Shown here: piece by piece, positions 47,929-59,559 of the stretch | Layout of the letters: each line of letters begins with the position of its first letter | Numbering within the stretch: the first letter of the stretch is position 1 | DNA from: Dermacentor variabilis | Taxonomy: Eukaryota; Arthropoda; Arachnida; Ixodida; Ixodidae | Assembly (NCBI RefSeq): GCF_050947875.1 | Contig: NC_134568.1 | Coordinates: forward strand, 215,245,678 to 215,309,677 | Reading direction: 5' to 3' | DNA: 64,000 nucleotides | Position numbers and translations under genes: made by a program | Notes under the pieces: model-generated | The model's input: only the letters and a program-made list of their open reading frames with translations | What the model was told of the DNA's origin: nothing | The model's database searches: none

Positions 47929-49413
47929 AGGGCCCCTGAAACGGTTCGGACAAATTTTGTAGACGCGTAGGGTACAGCTTAAGTAGAACATTCGCACCAC
48001 AATTTAAGTGAACCGTTACGTATTAATGGAGCTACAAGCGATTAGAAGTTACCCTCCTCCCTAGTCATGCTTTTCCTCCTCAACTCGTTCGCCGAGCGAG
48101 TGGGGCTAAGCTCCGCCTTCACTGGTTCAGCGTCACGATGCGACGTCACATCGTCCACTTCCGGTTGTTTTGGAGCCCGCCCCCGGCCGCGCGAGACCGC
48201 TCCGCTAGCCGCTTGGCCGTCGACCCCAAGCGAGAGCTATCGAAGCAGCGTGCGTTGCGAGCATTCTGTCATAGCGCCGAACGTGTCTTGTATTCCGGTA
48301 ACCACAGGCAAGCTGGTCATTTCGGCAAATGACTGTAGGCATAAACTCAAGCTGATGAAGGAACTTTAGCGTAGACGTACGTGAGCGGCCTGATCGGTCT
48401 GCACGGTCCATACACTTGTTGGTGCAGCGCTTAACCAGCCAAACAAAGCGCTAATATTGCTCTAACCAAGTGCAAAACATTTTAAACATTTATAAAAACA
48501 ACGTGTTCATGATTACACTCCTGCGAAAAATACACACCAGCAGCAAAGAATAATACACTTCTTTGCTGCTACTGTGTATGGTTGAGCTCTGTGCCACCAG
48601 GTGGCTGCACCGTGCAGACCATTCGCATTTGCCCTTCTGCTCATCTCATGGCTCATCCCGTTACGGCAAAGTCAAGCGGCCAGACTCTGTCCCCTTGCGC
48701 TTGCGTTTTCCCTAATACCGGACTCGGGAAACGCTATTGCGTTAGTAATCTTCCGGTGTAAAGTGACGGCCACAAACGCGCAAATCCTGGCGCCGATCGG
48801 ATAGCGGCAGTCCGATGTGCAGTAGCCAATTCGCTCGTACGCTGCCTTGCAGAGGGACACGATGTCGCAGCTTGACATATTGCCAGTCGCTACGTTTGCA
48901 GTCCACAAGGCAACAAAGTCGAATCATAGTGCTCGCGAAAAGACTGAGACCGACTCTGACCGCGGAGCTCTCTTCAAGATGGAGTACGTTGTAACACAAG
49001 CAGACGACACATGCTGTGTGCCGGAAGTGCTTAAGTGTACTGAAAAATTATTCTTGTGCATTCTCTTTATGTTACTTTCTTTTCATAAAACAAATTAACT
49101 AACATTCCAACTATTACGAAGATCATTTGTTTACCATAAAGTTGGAAAAATTATCGATCACGCGCCCTTGTCAGCCAATCGGATAGCTCGCCCCACTGGC
49201 GTCGTATGGGTGATTTCGGTCATATGGGTAGGGGCGGCTTAAAATTCCGCAGAGCAGTGCGCTGCGATCGGCAGCGATGTGCATATTTAAAACCTTATAA
49301 TAAATTACACGCTTTACGCGGAGCACTTAGATGTGTCAATTAATGATCAGACGGACCTACTCTAACGACTCAATACGTTTGTAGAAAATCGTCAAAAGCG
49401 TTTCAGGGTCCCT
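47929..49413. mobile_element. TTAA-flanked inverted-repeat element T1 (1485 bp) carrying a THAP frame
   Basis: The left end AGGGCCCCTGAAACG and right end CGTTTCAGGGTCCCT are inverted repeats (14/15), immediately inside TTAA at 47925-47928 and 49414-49417. It interrupts a family-A repeat: 47776-47924 and 49418-49937 align as one copy when it is removed. TTAA duplication suggests piggyBac-type mobilisation, but no transposase is present. A minus-strand THAP-like frame lies at 48742-48927. Confidence 0.75.
48742..48927 (-). pseudogene. THAP-type zinc-finger fragment
   Basis: From the internal Met at 48927, MIRLCCLVDC opens the domain. After 41 residues, RVCGRHFTPEDY completes a C-x(2-4)-C...C-x2-H zinc module. 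Conserved accessory residues are visible: HRVP (His-x-x-Pro), Trp in VRANWLLHIG, and the C-terminal Pro-x-x-[FY]. The frame is open for 62 codons and then stops. All four zinc ligands are present. THAP domains bind DNA and occur in P-element transposases and in host proteins. Nothing else of a P transposase is seen, so this may be a captured exon. It is not established that it is expressed. Confidence 0.55.
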
Positions 49414-49417
49414 TTAA

Positions 49418-49937
49418 GTCGACGATGGCGGCTTAATCTCGTGCGCGCAAGGGAGGAAGCGCGCCGTCCTCCGTCGCGCGCATGGCGCCGCGGGGGGGGG
49501 TGGAGCGAGGGGGAGGGGGGTTCTACTCCGGCGGCTGCTGCGCATGGCGCGGCCGCGTGGTCCCTATCTTGAAAGCGATCTGCGATCAGGACAGAGTTTA
49601 GGCGTCTAGGCGCACCGAGTGCTGATAGCTTCGTTCGCGCTGTGTTTTCGCCTATTACTTCGCGTTGAAGCGAGAGACAGCACGAAGGTGGATTCGCTCG
49701 CTGCTGCTGCCGCGCTTCCTCACTCCAGTGATTTGAAAGCGAGTTTCCGCGCTCATCGAGTAAGGTGTGTTCATGTTTCCTTGTGTGCGCGTGCCACTTC
49801 GCTTGTTAATTTAGTTAGTAAGCGAATCTTTACAAGATTACACGGCGGATAAAACTACTATCCTTTCTTCATATAGCTGTCTACTAATGTGCTATCATAA
49901 TCGATGCTTCGACTTTCGGGCGAAACTGCGACTTTTT
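49418..49937 (+). mobile_element. Dispersed repeat family A, copy 4, right part
   Basis: Continues from the GC-rich core (CGGCGGCTGCTGCGC near 49528) through GCGTTGAAGCGAGAGACAGC and TTAATTTAGTTAGTAAGCG to GCTTCGACTTTCGGGCGAAA. Collinear with 36900-37330. Confidence 0.65.
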
Positions 49938-51708
49938 TACTGATTAGTTTTTCTTCCATTGTTTTCGTGATGTACGTCCTTTTTTCTTCTTTCTGAAATT
50001 TTAAGCTTTGTGATTATGCTCGATGTTTTCCTGTCGGTTTTCGGCTGGCCGATCTCGTTTCTCCTTCTATATAAAGTTTCAATCTTCATTTTCTTTTTTG
50101 CGATCGACATCGTTTACTTAGGAACTACATCCATAGGACACGCGGTTATTCTGAACCTAATCTCTCCTCATTACTGCCCACGTCTGTGCCGTCATTCTCA
50201 CTCCAGCTATAAGAGAAGAAGAAGTCATAGAAGGAAAAGTCTCGGTGTGCAGAGATTGTCCAAGTACCGCTGCCTTTGCAGCAGCGTAGCGTGTAACGAG
50301 GCCTTTAATGCTGGCTGCCTTGCTCCTGCCCTTGCGCCTTGTCTCCGTGCGCGGTATCTGACGCGGATAAATGTTCTCCCTTCATCATCCGCCGAGCAGG
50401 AGCGCGCAGCAGTGGCGCCCGTCGAGTGTCACGTCCGCACGGCTTCCGTCTCACGCGCGGCTCGCTCGCTGGCACTGCCTCGTCGATAAGCCGTGCTCCG
50501 CGCTCGGTTCGTTTTCGACCACTCGCAGGTTGGCGGGAATTTTGGCTGCACCAGGCACCAGGAAGAAGAAGCGCACGCAAGACCATTCATTATGACAGGA
50601 TTCGCGCGGCCTTTATTTTATTCTATATTTTTTTTGGGACTGTCGATGGTCGTTCATTTCATTCCTCTTCCTTCCCCCTCCTTTTTCGGGATCCGTGTGC
50701 CGCATCCAAATGAGGGCGGATCCGCGTTCGTTCTGGTGAAAGTACCGCCGCTGTTGAACAGCAACCAGGTCGTTGAAGTCGGGACGCGGTTCGCGCGCGC
50801 GATCGCTACGTTCGTGCGCCGCCGGTGATCGGGAACCTAGCGCGCTAACAAGTCAACACGTGTGTCTTTACACGACGTGACAGTGGGCGAGTCTTTCGCG
50901 CCAGCTTCGGCGCAGTTCTTTGTTCCGCGCTGCCGCTGGAACATCACAAACGTTGCGCCTTTAACGTTTAACGGGGACATCTCTGTCCTTATTTTATTCT
51001 TTTTTTCGTGGACGCCTCGCGCTTCCGCGTCGTTTTCACCAGCCCGTCGGGATTCCGCAAAGTTAGCGTTGTGCTAAATTTAAAGTAGTTTTGAGCCAGT
51101 TGATTACGCCGTCGTTCTAGTGACCAAATTTTTAGGTAGCGAGTTTTTGGAACGCGCGAGCCCCTACCGATCGCGCCTTTTTCACTCCACAGTGGCTGAA
51201 AACCATTGCAAACGAAAGCTTTCGATATTCTAAGTATGCACATATTAAGTACGCACATGTGAAGTCGAAAGCACAAAATCTGCGTCATTAAGAACATATT
51301 GTATGTTCATTATGTGCTAGTTTGTTGCATATAAATGTTCTGTACTATCGGACGAGATATGTGTATTGTCAATGCTTGATACTTTGACACATATAAAACG
51401 AGTGTGATCTATGATCCCAAACACTTTTGAGGCTTGTAACCCAGCTGGACATAAAGAAAAAAAAAGTGTATTGTCAGAGCAGATTGTGCAGTTGAGTCTC
51501 ATGTCATAACTAGAATGTGAACATTACGCTTCGCTGGCCTGCGGCTGATGCTTAGCGTAACTTGTTAGGCGTTGTCTATTCCTCTGCTTACTCAAGCATA
51601 TCCATTGTTCCGAAGGCTGCAAGGTGACCAGAGAGCGATATATCATTTCCAGTGCCTGCACCGTGCACGGAATAGATGCACCCTCCTGGCTGGGCTAATG
51701 CTCTCTCG
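49938..51708. other. No recognised feature
   Basis: A 159-codon plus frame (50010-50489) begins with a hydrophobic stretch but shows no family resemblance and overlaps frames on both strands in GC-rich DNA. Treated as unsupported. Confidence 0.4.
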
Positions 51709-51720
51709 CTCTCTCTCTCG

Positions 51721-51790
<70 letters not shown>
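51709..51790. repeat. (CT)n(CA)n microsatellite
   Basis: CT/CTCG units to 51737, then about 26 CA units. Confidence 0.95.
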
Positions 51791-51792
<2 letters not shown>

Positions 51793-51809
51793 TAAACAAA
51801 AATAACTAT

Positions 51810-51925
51810 TTCGCTAGAATTGTTCGTAAGAGCTGATTACAACGGATACCAGTGCTTGACATATTAGCAAAGGCGACCAGCCCATGCCACAATACACTTA
51901 CCAAAAGTTTTGTTAATTCGACCCC
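51810..51925 (+). repeat. Dispersed repeat C, copy 4
   Basis: CATATTAGCAAAGGCGACCAGCCCATG...AAAAGTTTTGTTAATTCGACCCC matches repeat C at 39640 and 46905. Confidence 0.45.
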
Positions 51926-52250
51926 TGAATCATTTTTCTCGCCGGCCTTTCTGCCGCATGGGAAAAATGCCAACATTATTAAAACTTTATACCAATGTTG
52001 GCGATTCTCAAGTTGTCATTTCAATTAAGCCTCCGAACTGGGCTAGTACATTTGTATTCCTTATTAGGCTTTCCATTCCCGAAGTGCACGTGCAAAAACG
52101 GTGTAACTCAGTGTCTCTGTGCTATGCTATTTGGCCCCGTCAGTTTTGTTCGGAAAATTGCACGATATTTTCGAAGTGTTCACAGACAGATCTGGGCTGC
52201 AAGTTTTTCTTCCGTTCGACTGAAATCTGACGGGGAATTTCATGCACCGT

Positions 52251-53005
52251 TGTAAGATTTGGAGTCGGGCTTGTAGGACGATCGGAGGAACTTGGGGCGA
52301 CAGGACTAGGCGAGCACGATTTATTTACATTATTTACAGTTTAAACAAGACATACATCGACAGCCTCGCGTGGCTCCCAAATAGAGCCCGCAAGACAAAG
52401 CGTACAGCAATCGAGCACACAGTTCTCGAGTACATTTCGAGCACAACGAGCACACGCTATCAGCCGACAACCACTGCTTACAAGCACTCCATTCGACGTC
52501 ATCATTCGATGTCATCATTCGACGTCATAGTAGACTACCCGCCTTTTGGAGGAGGAGGGCTCACACACACGTGCCGCACAGGTGTCGAGGGCAGCGCAGT
52601 CGTCGTGGTATCCATTGTCCTGCGTCCCCGTAGTCAGGTGGTCACGCCCGACCCCAGCCGGCGCCGCTAAATTCTAGAGCTGCCTTTTTTCCTGTAGTCG
52701 CCACGTGTATCAGCAGACTGTGACGAATCCTGGGGCCCCCGTACCGCAAAGCACCCTTTTGCCAAAGAGGCTCCCCCTGCCGCAGACAGACCATGATGAC
52801 CCGGCAAATTAACCAACAATGCACGGGGCGCCAAACGTGGCCAGCCCTGCTGTCGTCACCGATCCTCCAAACGCGGCGCATGGTCGGTTAGCGTTGTCGT
52901 CCTCGCTCGTTCTCTGAAGGGCGCCGCCACCGCGGGTCGGTCGAAGCACGTGCAGCGGGCTGAAACAGCTGGCATGTTGCCACCCTGGCCGGCCATTCCT
53001 AACAC
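52251..53005 (-). mobile_element. Solo LTR, family S copy 3
   Basis: Starts TGTAAGATTTGGAG and ends GGCCATTCCTAACA on the plus strand. Homologous over 755 bases to 12430-13188 and 977-1652. AATAAA on the minus strand near 52319-52324. Near 52492-52528 the element has three tandem ATTCGAYGTCATC units. The flanks ACCGT and CCGCA share CCG but no clean duplication. Confidence 0.72.
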
Positions 53006-53860
53006 CGCATGCAGCCTCATCAACAACTTCTGCGCTGGCAGTGATTGGTGTTGCACCCACTTATGTGCACAACAAGATGTCACATGCATCGAACATTATC
53101 GCCTGCTCCTTCGCTGCCCTCCGTAGACTACAAAGGAGCGAATCTGACAGCTTATACGTGGCAATTAAACGGGCGCGTGGGCAGTCCGTCGTGTGCTTCC
53201 TGGGCATCCGGTGAGACTCTTGAATGCTCGATATTCGAGCGCCTTGACTTTGTTGCTGCACAGCGTGCAGCAGCGCTCGTCAGAGTGGGTCTTCTGCTAT
53301 AGGTCTGTCCTGCACTATCCGTGACAAATACTTGTATTCTGGAGGCTGTGCGTCTCGAACGCGACCAGGCTCATTGCGTCCCTCTGTCCTTTCCAAAAGC
53401 ATTTTTTTGGATTCCCAATGGCGTCGTGTTATTTAAGGTTTTAAATGAAGCCAGTATCAATTAATAAGTAATTACTTCTACCGTGTCCCTTTTTTCTGGT
53501 CACTTCTCACAATAAAACGTTTGACTGCAGCCGATGTGGCCATGAAACGTGCAGATTGCATTTGCTGATTACCACGTAAAACACCAAAGCCTCTTGAGGC
53601 TCATATGCAGAAGACTAAAGATCGATGTAAGCAATATTTTCTATGTGTTTAGTGCATAAAAATTGCTGGAGAATCGTGTATGGCTATTTGCGTAATTCTG
53701 CTACAAGGCGCACAAATAAGACAACATCCGAAACTAATGACATAGCTCGAGAATGGAAAGAAAGCAAACCGCTTCACCGCTCGCGAAAAGGTAGCGTGGC
53801 ATTCAAACGCTTAAGAAAACCCTTTCGTCGGTATGCCTTCGCTACACCGACCGCTGTCAA
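53006..53860. other. No recognised feature
   Basis: Mixed sequence. A 74-codon frame at 53643-53867 has no recognised domain. Confidence 0.45.
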
Positions 53861-53863
53861 CGC

Positions 53864-54487
53864 ATAGAGTTTCTCACTATAATACCTAGAGGGAAATCTG
53901 GCGCCACCGTCTATGGGAGTTTCTTAAGGGGGCACCGTGCCGTCATGGGAATGACGGTATATGTGTCTGCGAGGCTCGTGTTGGCTGGTGTTGTAAAAGG
54001 CTTCGTCTAAAACGTGGATATGGCTACATAAATAACGCGTTCTCAAAGTAAAATCTTAATGAAATGTTTCCATTCACGCATATATTACATCTTTACTCAC
54101 CCGCACTGCATCACCAAGCGAAGAAAAGCAAGAACAGACGACCAACTGTTTCAGAGCGAGCGCGAACCTTGTCGTCTGTCTTCCAACTTTAGCGGCCCGC
54201 TGATATTTTTTACGTAACGTATAGTTGTACACGCAATAACAAGTTTTCATAGTTAAACAAAACATGTTTTCGCGTAATAATAAAGCTAAAACAGCTTTTC
54301 ACGTGCTGTTCTAGTAGAAAATGAATCATTGTGACAGACGGAACGGTACTTGCCAAGTGCGTCTTCAAGGTGTCCTGTCTCTACGAGAACGATGCCAATC
54401 CGAATCCACAATATACCGGCATTCCCATGCATACAACAGCGCAGCAGCGCCAGATTTACCTCTAGGTAATGTAGTGAGAAACTCTAT
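53864..54487. mobile_element. Inverted-repeat MITE, about 624 bp
   Basis: ATAGAGTTTCTCACTATAAT at the left and its counterpart AGTGAGAAACTCTAT at the right are inverted. The match extends about 90 bases inward through CCTAGAGGGAAATCTGGCGC (left) and GCGCCAGATTTACCTCTAGG (right), to TGGGAATGACGGTATAT and ATATACCGGCATTCCCA. No transposase. Target duplication not clear. Confidence 0.6.
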
Positions 54488-55399
54488 GGCTCATGGTGAA
54501 GATGAAGTTGAGGACATGGCACAACAACGACTTGACGACACGACCGTCGCTGCATGTGCTTATCATCATAGCGGAAAGGACAGACGGACGGGAAGGACAA
54601 TAGAAATCCAGTTTCGTGCTTCTAAATGCTGTCGCAGCAAACCGCAGTCTTATAGAACCGTCATCCTTCGCTTGCACTGTCACTCGACACTGTCGCAAAT
54701 GCAAACCTGCTCGCTCTTTTGAACTTCACTCGTGTTGCTTGCGGCTGAGTGCCACTTTCACGAAGCTTATTATACCTGAATAGCTGATGTTGTCGCAAGT
54801 AACATTGGTGACTAAACTAGGGGAGACGTGAGGCCCGCAACGCACACATGTCTAGAGTATTGCATTGTATCATCAGCGATCGTCAGAACAATGTATCGGA
54901 GGGTCCGCTCGTTTGAGGAATGCTTCTTCATCTTCTACGCATGTGCTCTAAAACATTCGGGCTCCCGTTACTCACACGTCTAGCTTTGCTTTTGCTTCAC
55001 GTTTAACTTAACATTTAGCCTCCCATACGGTAAAGCGACAGGGGTAAGGAGTGCAAGAGGCACACGTGAATGTCTTGGGAAATGTCTACAAAGATTCCAC
55101 AGCTATATTGGCTCTCCTTAAGAAAAGCCGGTGATTACTTATCGAGAGGGGGACCAGGCAAGAAGTGGACTTCTCTACTCTTGTTTCCTGTCTGCACACC
55201 TCACCTCTTTTTTGCATAATGAATCATTACCAACTAGCTCAGCTTTCTGTGGTTCTAAGCCATATTTGCGCTTTCTGAAATCTTACTTTGCTGCATATAA
55301 TAGTGGCAAAAAGCAGCTTTTCAGAGAGAACTTGCTTTTGTTGTTCTGTGTATTCTGTTCTTCTACCATAAGTATAGTGAATTAACTATGTTGCACACA
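54488..55399. other. No recognised feature
   Basis: Mixed sequence, including a 133-codon plus frame (54321-54722) that starts inside the MITE and has no domain. Confidence 0.45.
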
Positions 55400-58150
55400 A
55401 ATACACAGCCTCTCAATGGAACAGACATTTATTTGATACACATGAATTCGCACCCTGTTCATCTTGATTTCAAAATTATGCTGATTGTGGCCAGCCTATA
55501 GCATCTATAGAAGCATGTCTACGGTGTGGTGTGAGGGTACATATGCAGTGCTACTGTGAAGCTAGTTATAGTTCTCACCGCAATGCACCAAGTAAGGTTG
55601 TTGCTTAATTGTTATAAAGAAAGGCAGCATCAGCTAGGCTGTAGGGGCGACAAAAATTATTTGTGCAATTCACCAAACAAACAAACAGAATATAATATGA
55701 CTATAATGCCTTGTGCTAGTTAATATTTCAAGTGATTAAGAGAATGATATAAGGGCTGTTGGGTTAATCTGGTTTATTTGTCGTGTTAAAACACAGGCTG
55801 TGAAGTTAAATTCAGCATGTCTAGGTTGTTAACATGTCTAAGTATTTACAAAATTGGGTTAGCAGTGAGACTCCCTGGGGAAGCAATACCTCAGTTGTAC
55901 TGATGGTATGGCTTGATTATATAATTTCATCATTGTTTGTTTAGAAATACGACGGTGGGTTAGAACCTATGAAATCCCACAACGGCAAGGCTGAACATCC
56001 ATCCTTGCTTCTCAGAGGCTTAAAGAATGATGAAAAGGTATGCTTTACAGCATATTTTGGTAACAAATATATGCCATCTTCATTTCAGTGGAATGGAAAG
56101 AGGTGATTGAGCACAGCCATGGTATTGTAGCATGCATGAAGGGATACAGGAGAGCCTGGGGGATAATATATGTTAATAGAGTGAACAAGTAGCTGTGACT
56201 GGCAAGATTATTTTACTCCACAGAGGATGCTGCAATAAGGTTCATGCAACTGTAAGCAATACGAGAACGAGTAAAAGATTACTTGTAATATATGGATTTG
56301 TATGGCAGATGAGAATGTGCACCCAATTTGCCACTACGCATTTTTTCTATTTTATGTTCAGCACAGAGTGTGAGTTACTATGGCTTCTTAACTGGAAATT
56401 TCTGCGTTCCGTTTCACAGTGTTTATGGGGCTATCTGCATTCATTTGACTACTTATGAAGTGATTGCATAATAGAACATGCCCACATTACAGATTTACAC
56501 AGAACATAATATGAATTCATCATAAAGCTCCACCCAAGAAACTGTCTGTTGGTTATGAAAATAAAAAATGGCAACAAACATTCCCTTACTTTCTTGTGCT
56601 GCCCCGCACATGCTGCTAATGAACTAATGTCTACAATGCAGACATTCTGTTCTTTCATTAGGGGAAGGTGCAAGTTGCCCTGACACAATGAACATGCATT
56701 CATTGCCCACAAGCTACTGCATGTTGGAATCGGTGTTACAGCAAGCATGGCAAATGTTCTCCCCTACTTGTGTCTTGTGCACCATATGAGCCAGCATTTC
56801 ATTTCATTGTCATGTACCTGTTTAAGCTGTTACTGATTCAGAAAGGCAAATATAAAATGACGTACTAAGTCAACCATTTTGCATGCAAGATCCTTGCACT
56901 CATTGCAATGCTTATTAGAGAGTTTTAGATCAGGGGGATGCAATCGTTGAGGCACGAAGTACTAGGGGGCCTCAATGCTTGCGTCCCCTTAATCTAGATC
57001 TCTATATAGTCGCTTGATAGTCTTGCTTTGCTTTGAGATGAAGTACACGTACTGTGCACCTGTTTGTTAGCCTATGCACTTCTCTTTCTTTTTAATGTGG
57101 CTGTGCATCAGCTAGCTAGGTTGTCACTACATGAATGACGTTTGGGCCAAGCCCAACGCAATCAAGTAACATTACTTTGCTATAGCTCACTGACTGTGCA
57201 AGCTTCTTTTTTGTCTAGGGAAAAGAATAAAAAGAGAATGCATGCATAAATGATGTTGACAGCAGCAAACGGTCTCAAGGCAATCATCCTTGATTGTCGC
57301 CATTGCTGAGAGAGCAAGCATGCCTGTATTCACTTTGACCACAGGCTGTACATTGTTTAAATGCTGATAGAAGTATGGATAAATAGTGAAGGGGCAGCAG
57401 ATTGGCCACCCAGGCCTTTATGCATGGGCATTGCTGCCTTGTGCGCGCTGTAAAGCTCTGTCATCTCTTAAGGCATGAATGACATAACACTACTTCTATT
57501 GGGAGGGACATTTTTAGCACCAACAAGAAATGTAAACATTAGGTGAATTCACGCCTATATGTGGTGTCTTTTCAGCAATATGAAATAATATTTGTTTTCA
57601 TGCAAACATTCTTCTCTTGAAAACATATCTGACAAGCATCTCTGCCTGAAGAAGTAACTGTGATATGTACATATCACTTTTTTGTATGTCATAATTGTAA
57701 CCAATTGCTCAAGACGCACTGATGGCTAGTTGTTTAGTCATGACTTAACATGGCAGTGCACTTTGAAATAATTATGTAACATAGATTTAACAAATGCTAG
57801 CTCTGTGCGCCCCTGTGCGTTCGTTCGGTGTAACATCATTGTTCAGAAGTGCAATGCCATATTACATCATGTAAGCAATTGTAGGCTCACTATTAACTTG
57901 ACAGCTACTAAAGAGACCTCAGCAGCAAAGTGCAACTAAATCAACAAGCCACTGTTGATGATTCACATGCGTGCTCGGTGATGAAGTGACTTGTCAATCA
58001 ACACAGCTGTATTCCGTGATAATAGAACATCTGTATAGGAGTATGTTAATAGATAATGCTGCGGTGCTTCAGCGTGCTACGCTGTTGCTGTGACAGAACC
58101 CTTGCTCATTGGCTTAGATACACCTGTGTGTTCGTGTATGCGTGTTCTTC
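55400..58150. other. CpG-depleted 2.7-kb tract without recognised repeats
   Basis: Composition changes here: moderate GC but very few CG dinucleotides (six in 56461-57000), against dense CG in most flanking sequence. None of the window's repeat families is present and no frame exceeds 99 codons. TTTATTT at 55428-55434 supplies an AATAAA on the minus strand. It could be a long 3' UTR or intron of a methylated host gene (inference). The Ty3 element inserted at its right edge. Confidence 0.4.
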
Positions 58151-58155
58151 CAAGC
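58151..58155. other. Target site duplication, left (CAAGC)
   Basis: CAAGC immediately outside the left LTR. The identical CAAGC follows the right LTR at 62512-62516. Confidence 0.85.
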
Positions 58156-58421
58156 TGTTACGTACAGAGTCTGGCCCCATCCGTGAAAGGAATTCGCATT
58201 GGTTGGTGGCAGAAAACAGACAGAGTTTATTTTCTACAACGGATGCAGAAGAGAGCCGCATGTGTTCGAGGGGGCAAACTCTCGGTCCCTGTCTAGTGGC
58301 CGAGACACTGAGGGTGATGGAGAATTCTTGGAACTCGACTTGGGGCGGGGTGGCTTCCTGTTTCGTCTGCACTGGTGCCTTATCCAGCCGAGGAGTGGTG
58401 GTGCATCGCTTGTACAAAACA
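58156..58421 (-). repeat. 3' LTR of the Ty3 element
   Basis: Plus strand TGTTACGTACAGAG...GTACAAAACA. AATAAA on the minus strand at 58226-58231. It pairs with 62247-62511. Confidence 0.88.
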
Positions 58422-58437
58422 CTTGCCTCCCTTCTCA
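58422..58437 (-). other. Polypurine tract
   Basis: The minus strand reads GAGAAGGGAGGCAAG directly before the TGTTTTGTAC start of the 3' LTR, where plus-strand DNA synthesis would be primed. Confidence 0.65.
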
Positions 58438-58439
58438 GA

Positions 58440-59543
58440 TGGAGTCGCCGTAGTGATCCGGAGGGTGTCGTTCCCGCTGCGGGCATGACTCTGCAGTTGT
58501 GTTTGGCACGGTCTCAGGGGCAGTGCCAATCTCTGGTTTGGTCACTGATGATTGCGAAGGCTCCAGCATTCCTGAGAGAGTGGCCTCTGACGACGTGGAG
58601 TTATCTGCTTTTATCCCAAGCATAAATGGGAGCGGGACACTGCTCGCGGTTAGCGTACAGCCCTTATCCTGTGTCGCCGAATCTTCTGTGGGGTGTCTCA
58701 AAATACCAGGCTTGATGTGGTCACATTGTCATCGCACTAACCTGTTGGGGCCTTTAATGAGCCACAATCTGTGGCCTAGCTTTTCCAAAACCGTTCCCTC
58801 TGTCCAGATCAGATTCCATCCGAAGTTTCATAAGAAAACTGCTTGTCCTACAGCGAGTACTCTCGACTTTGTGTCCCTGTTGCAGTTGGTATGGATTTTG
58901 TTCGCTTTTGCTTGGGGCTGAATGCACGTGAGAGCTGTATCCAGCTCACGCCCAAACACAAGTGCAACTGACATTTCACCTGTTGATGTGTAGATTGTGG
59001 TGTGTTGCTTTAGAAAAAGTGGGCCAGCCTACACGCGAATGTTTCGTCCTTGTTTTTGGCTAATGCTCATTTTGTTTCAAAAGCCATCCTTTCTGCTTGG
59101 CCATTTGTTGTAGGATGGTACGGTGTGCTTGTTACATGGACCACCCCATTCTTCTTTAGGAAGCTCTCAACTTCTACTGAAACGAAGGATGGCCTGTTAT
59201 GCCTGCCTTCCCAACAAAAGTCAATGCCTGCCCAACAAAAATACCTTCATGCACATGCCTTCATGACCACAATTATATGGTGGTTTGCAGGTGCAAGTTT
59301 AAGAAGGTAGTTTCTTGCCTTTGTTGGAGTTTCCATCCGGAAGCCTCTAACAAGGCACCCTTCCTGCGCTGAAAGCTCAGTCTTCAGTTTCCGGCACGAT
59401 GAAAACTGTTCTTTTGGCAGTTTATGAACTTCACCATTTGAAACAGCCTCCAGCACTTGGGACAGAACTGAGTCTTCTCGAGTCATTCGTGCTAGTCGAC
59501 GCGGTGAAAGCTCGAAGCTGGGAATGGTAGCCAACATGAGCAC
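58440..59543 (-). pseudogene. Integrase remnant with deleted catalytic core
   Basis: The 59247-59543 frame carries the RNase H/integrase linker (LSPRRLARMTREDSVLSQVL, ELSAQEGCLVRGFRMETPTK) and a corrupted HH zinc motif (LAPANHH). The next recognisable part, 59080-59225, is SFVSVEVESFLKKNGVVHVT then TPYHPTTNGQAERM. The Glu of the DDE triad is present, the Asp normally before SF is lost, and the part with the first Asp is missing. The C-terminal strand module survives around 58740-58930 (VFGRELDTALT, NFGWNLIWTEGTVLEKLG, HIKPG). The frame 58435-58701 ends with RERHPPDHYGDSI. Confidence 0.75.
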
Positions 59544-59559
59544 GTCTCTTAGGGGATAA

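Noticed and set aside
48742..48999. An intact P-element transposase or host THAP gene
   Set aside because: Only the zinc module is present and the frame stops immediately after it. No leucine zipper or catalytic domain follows.
50010..50489. 159-codon plus-strand frame with hydrophobic start, possible membrane protein
   Set aside because: The hydrophobic start is a T-rich stretch and the rest is GC-rich low-complexity sequence. Frames on the other strand are equally open.
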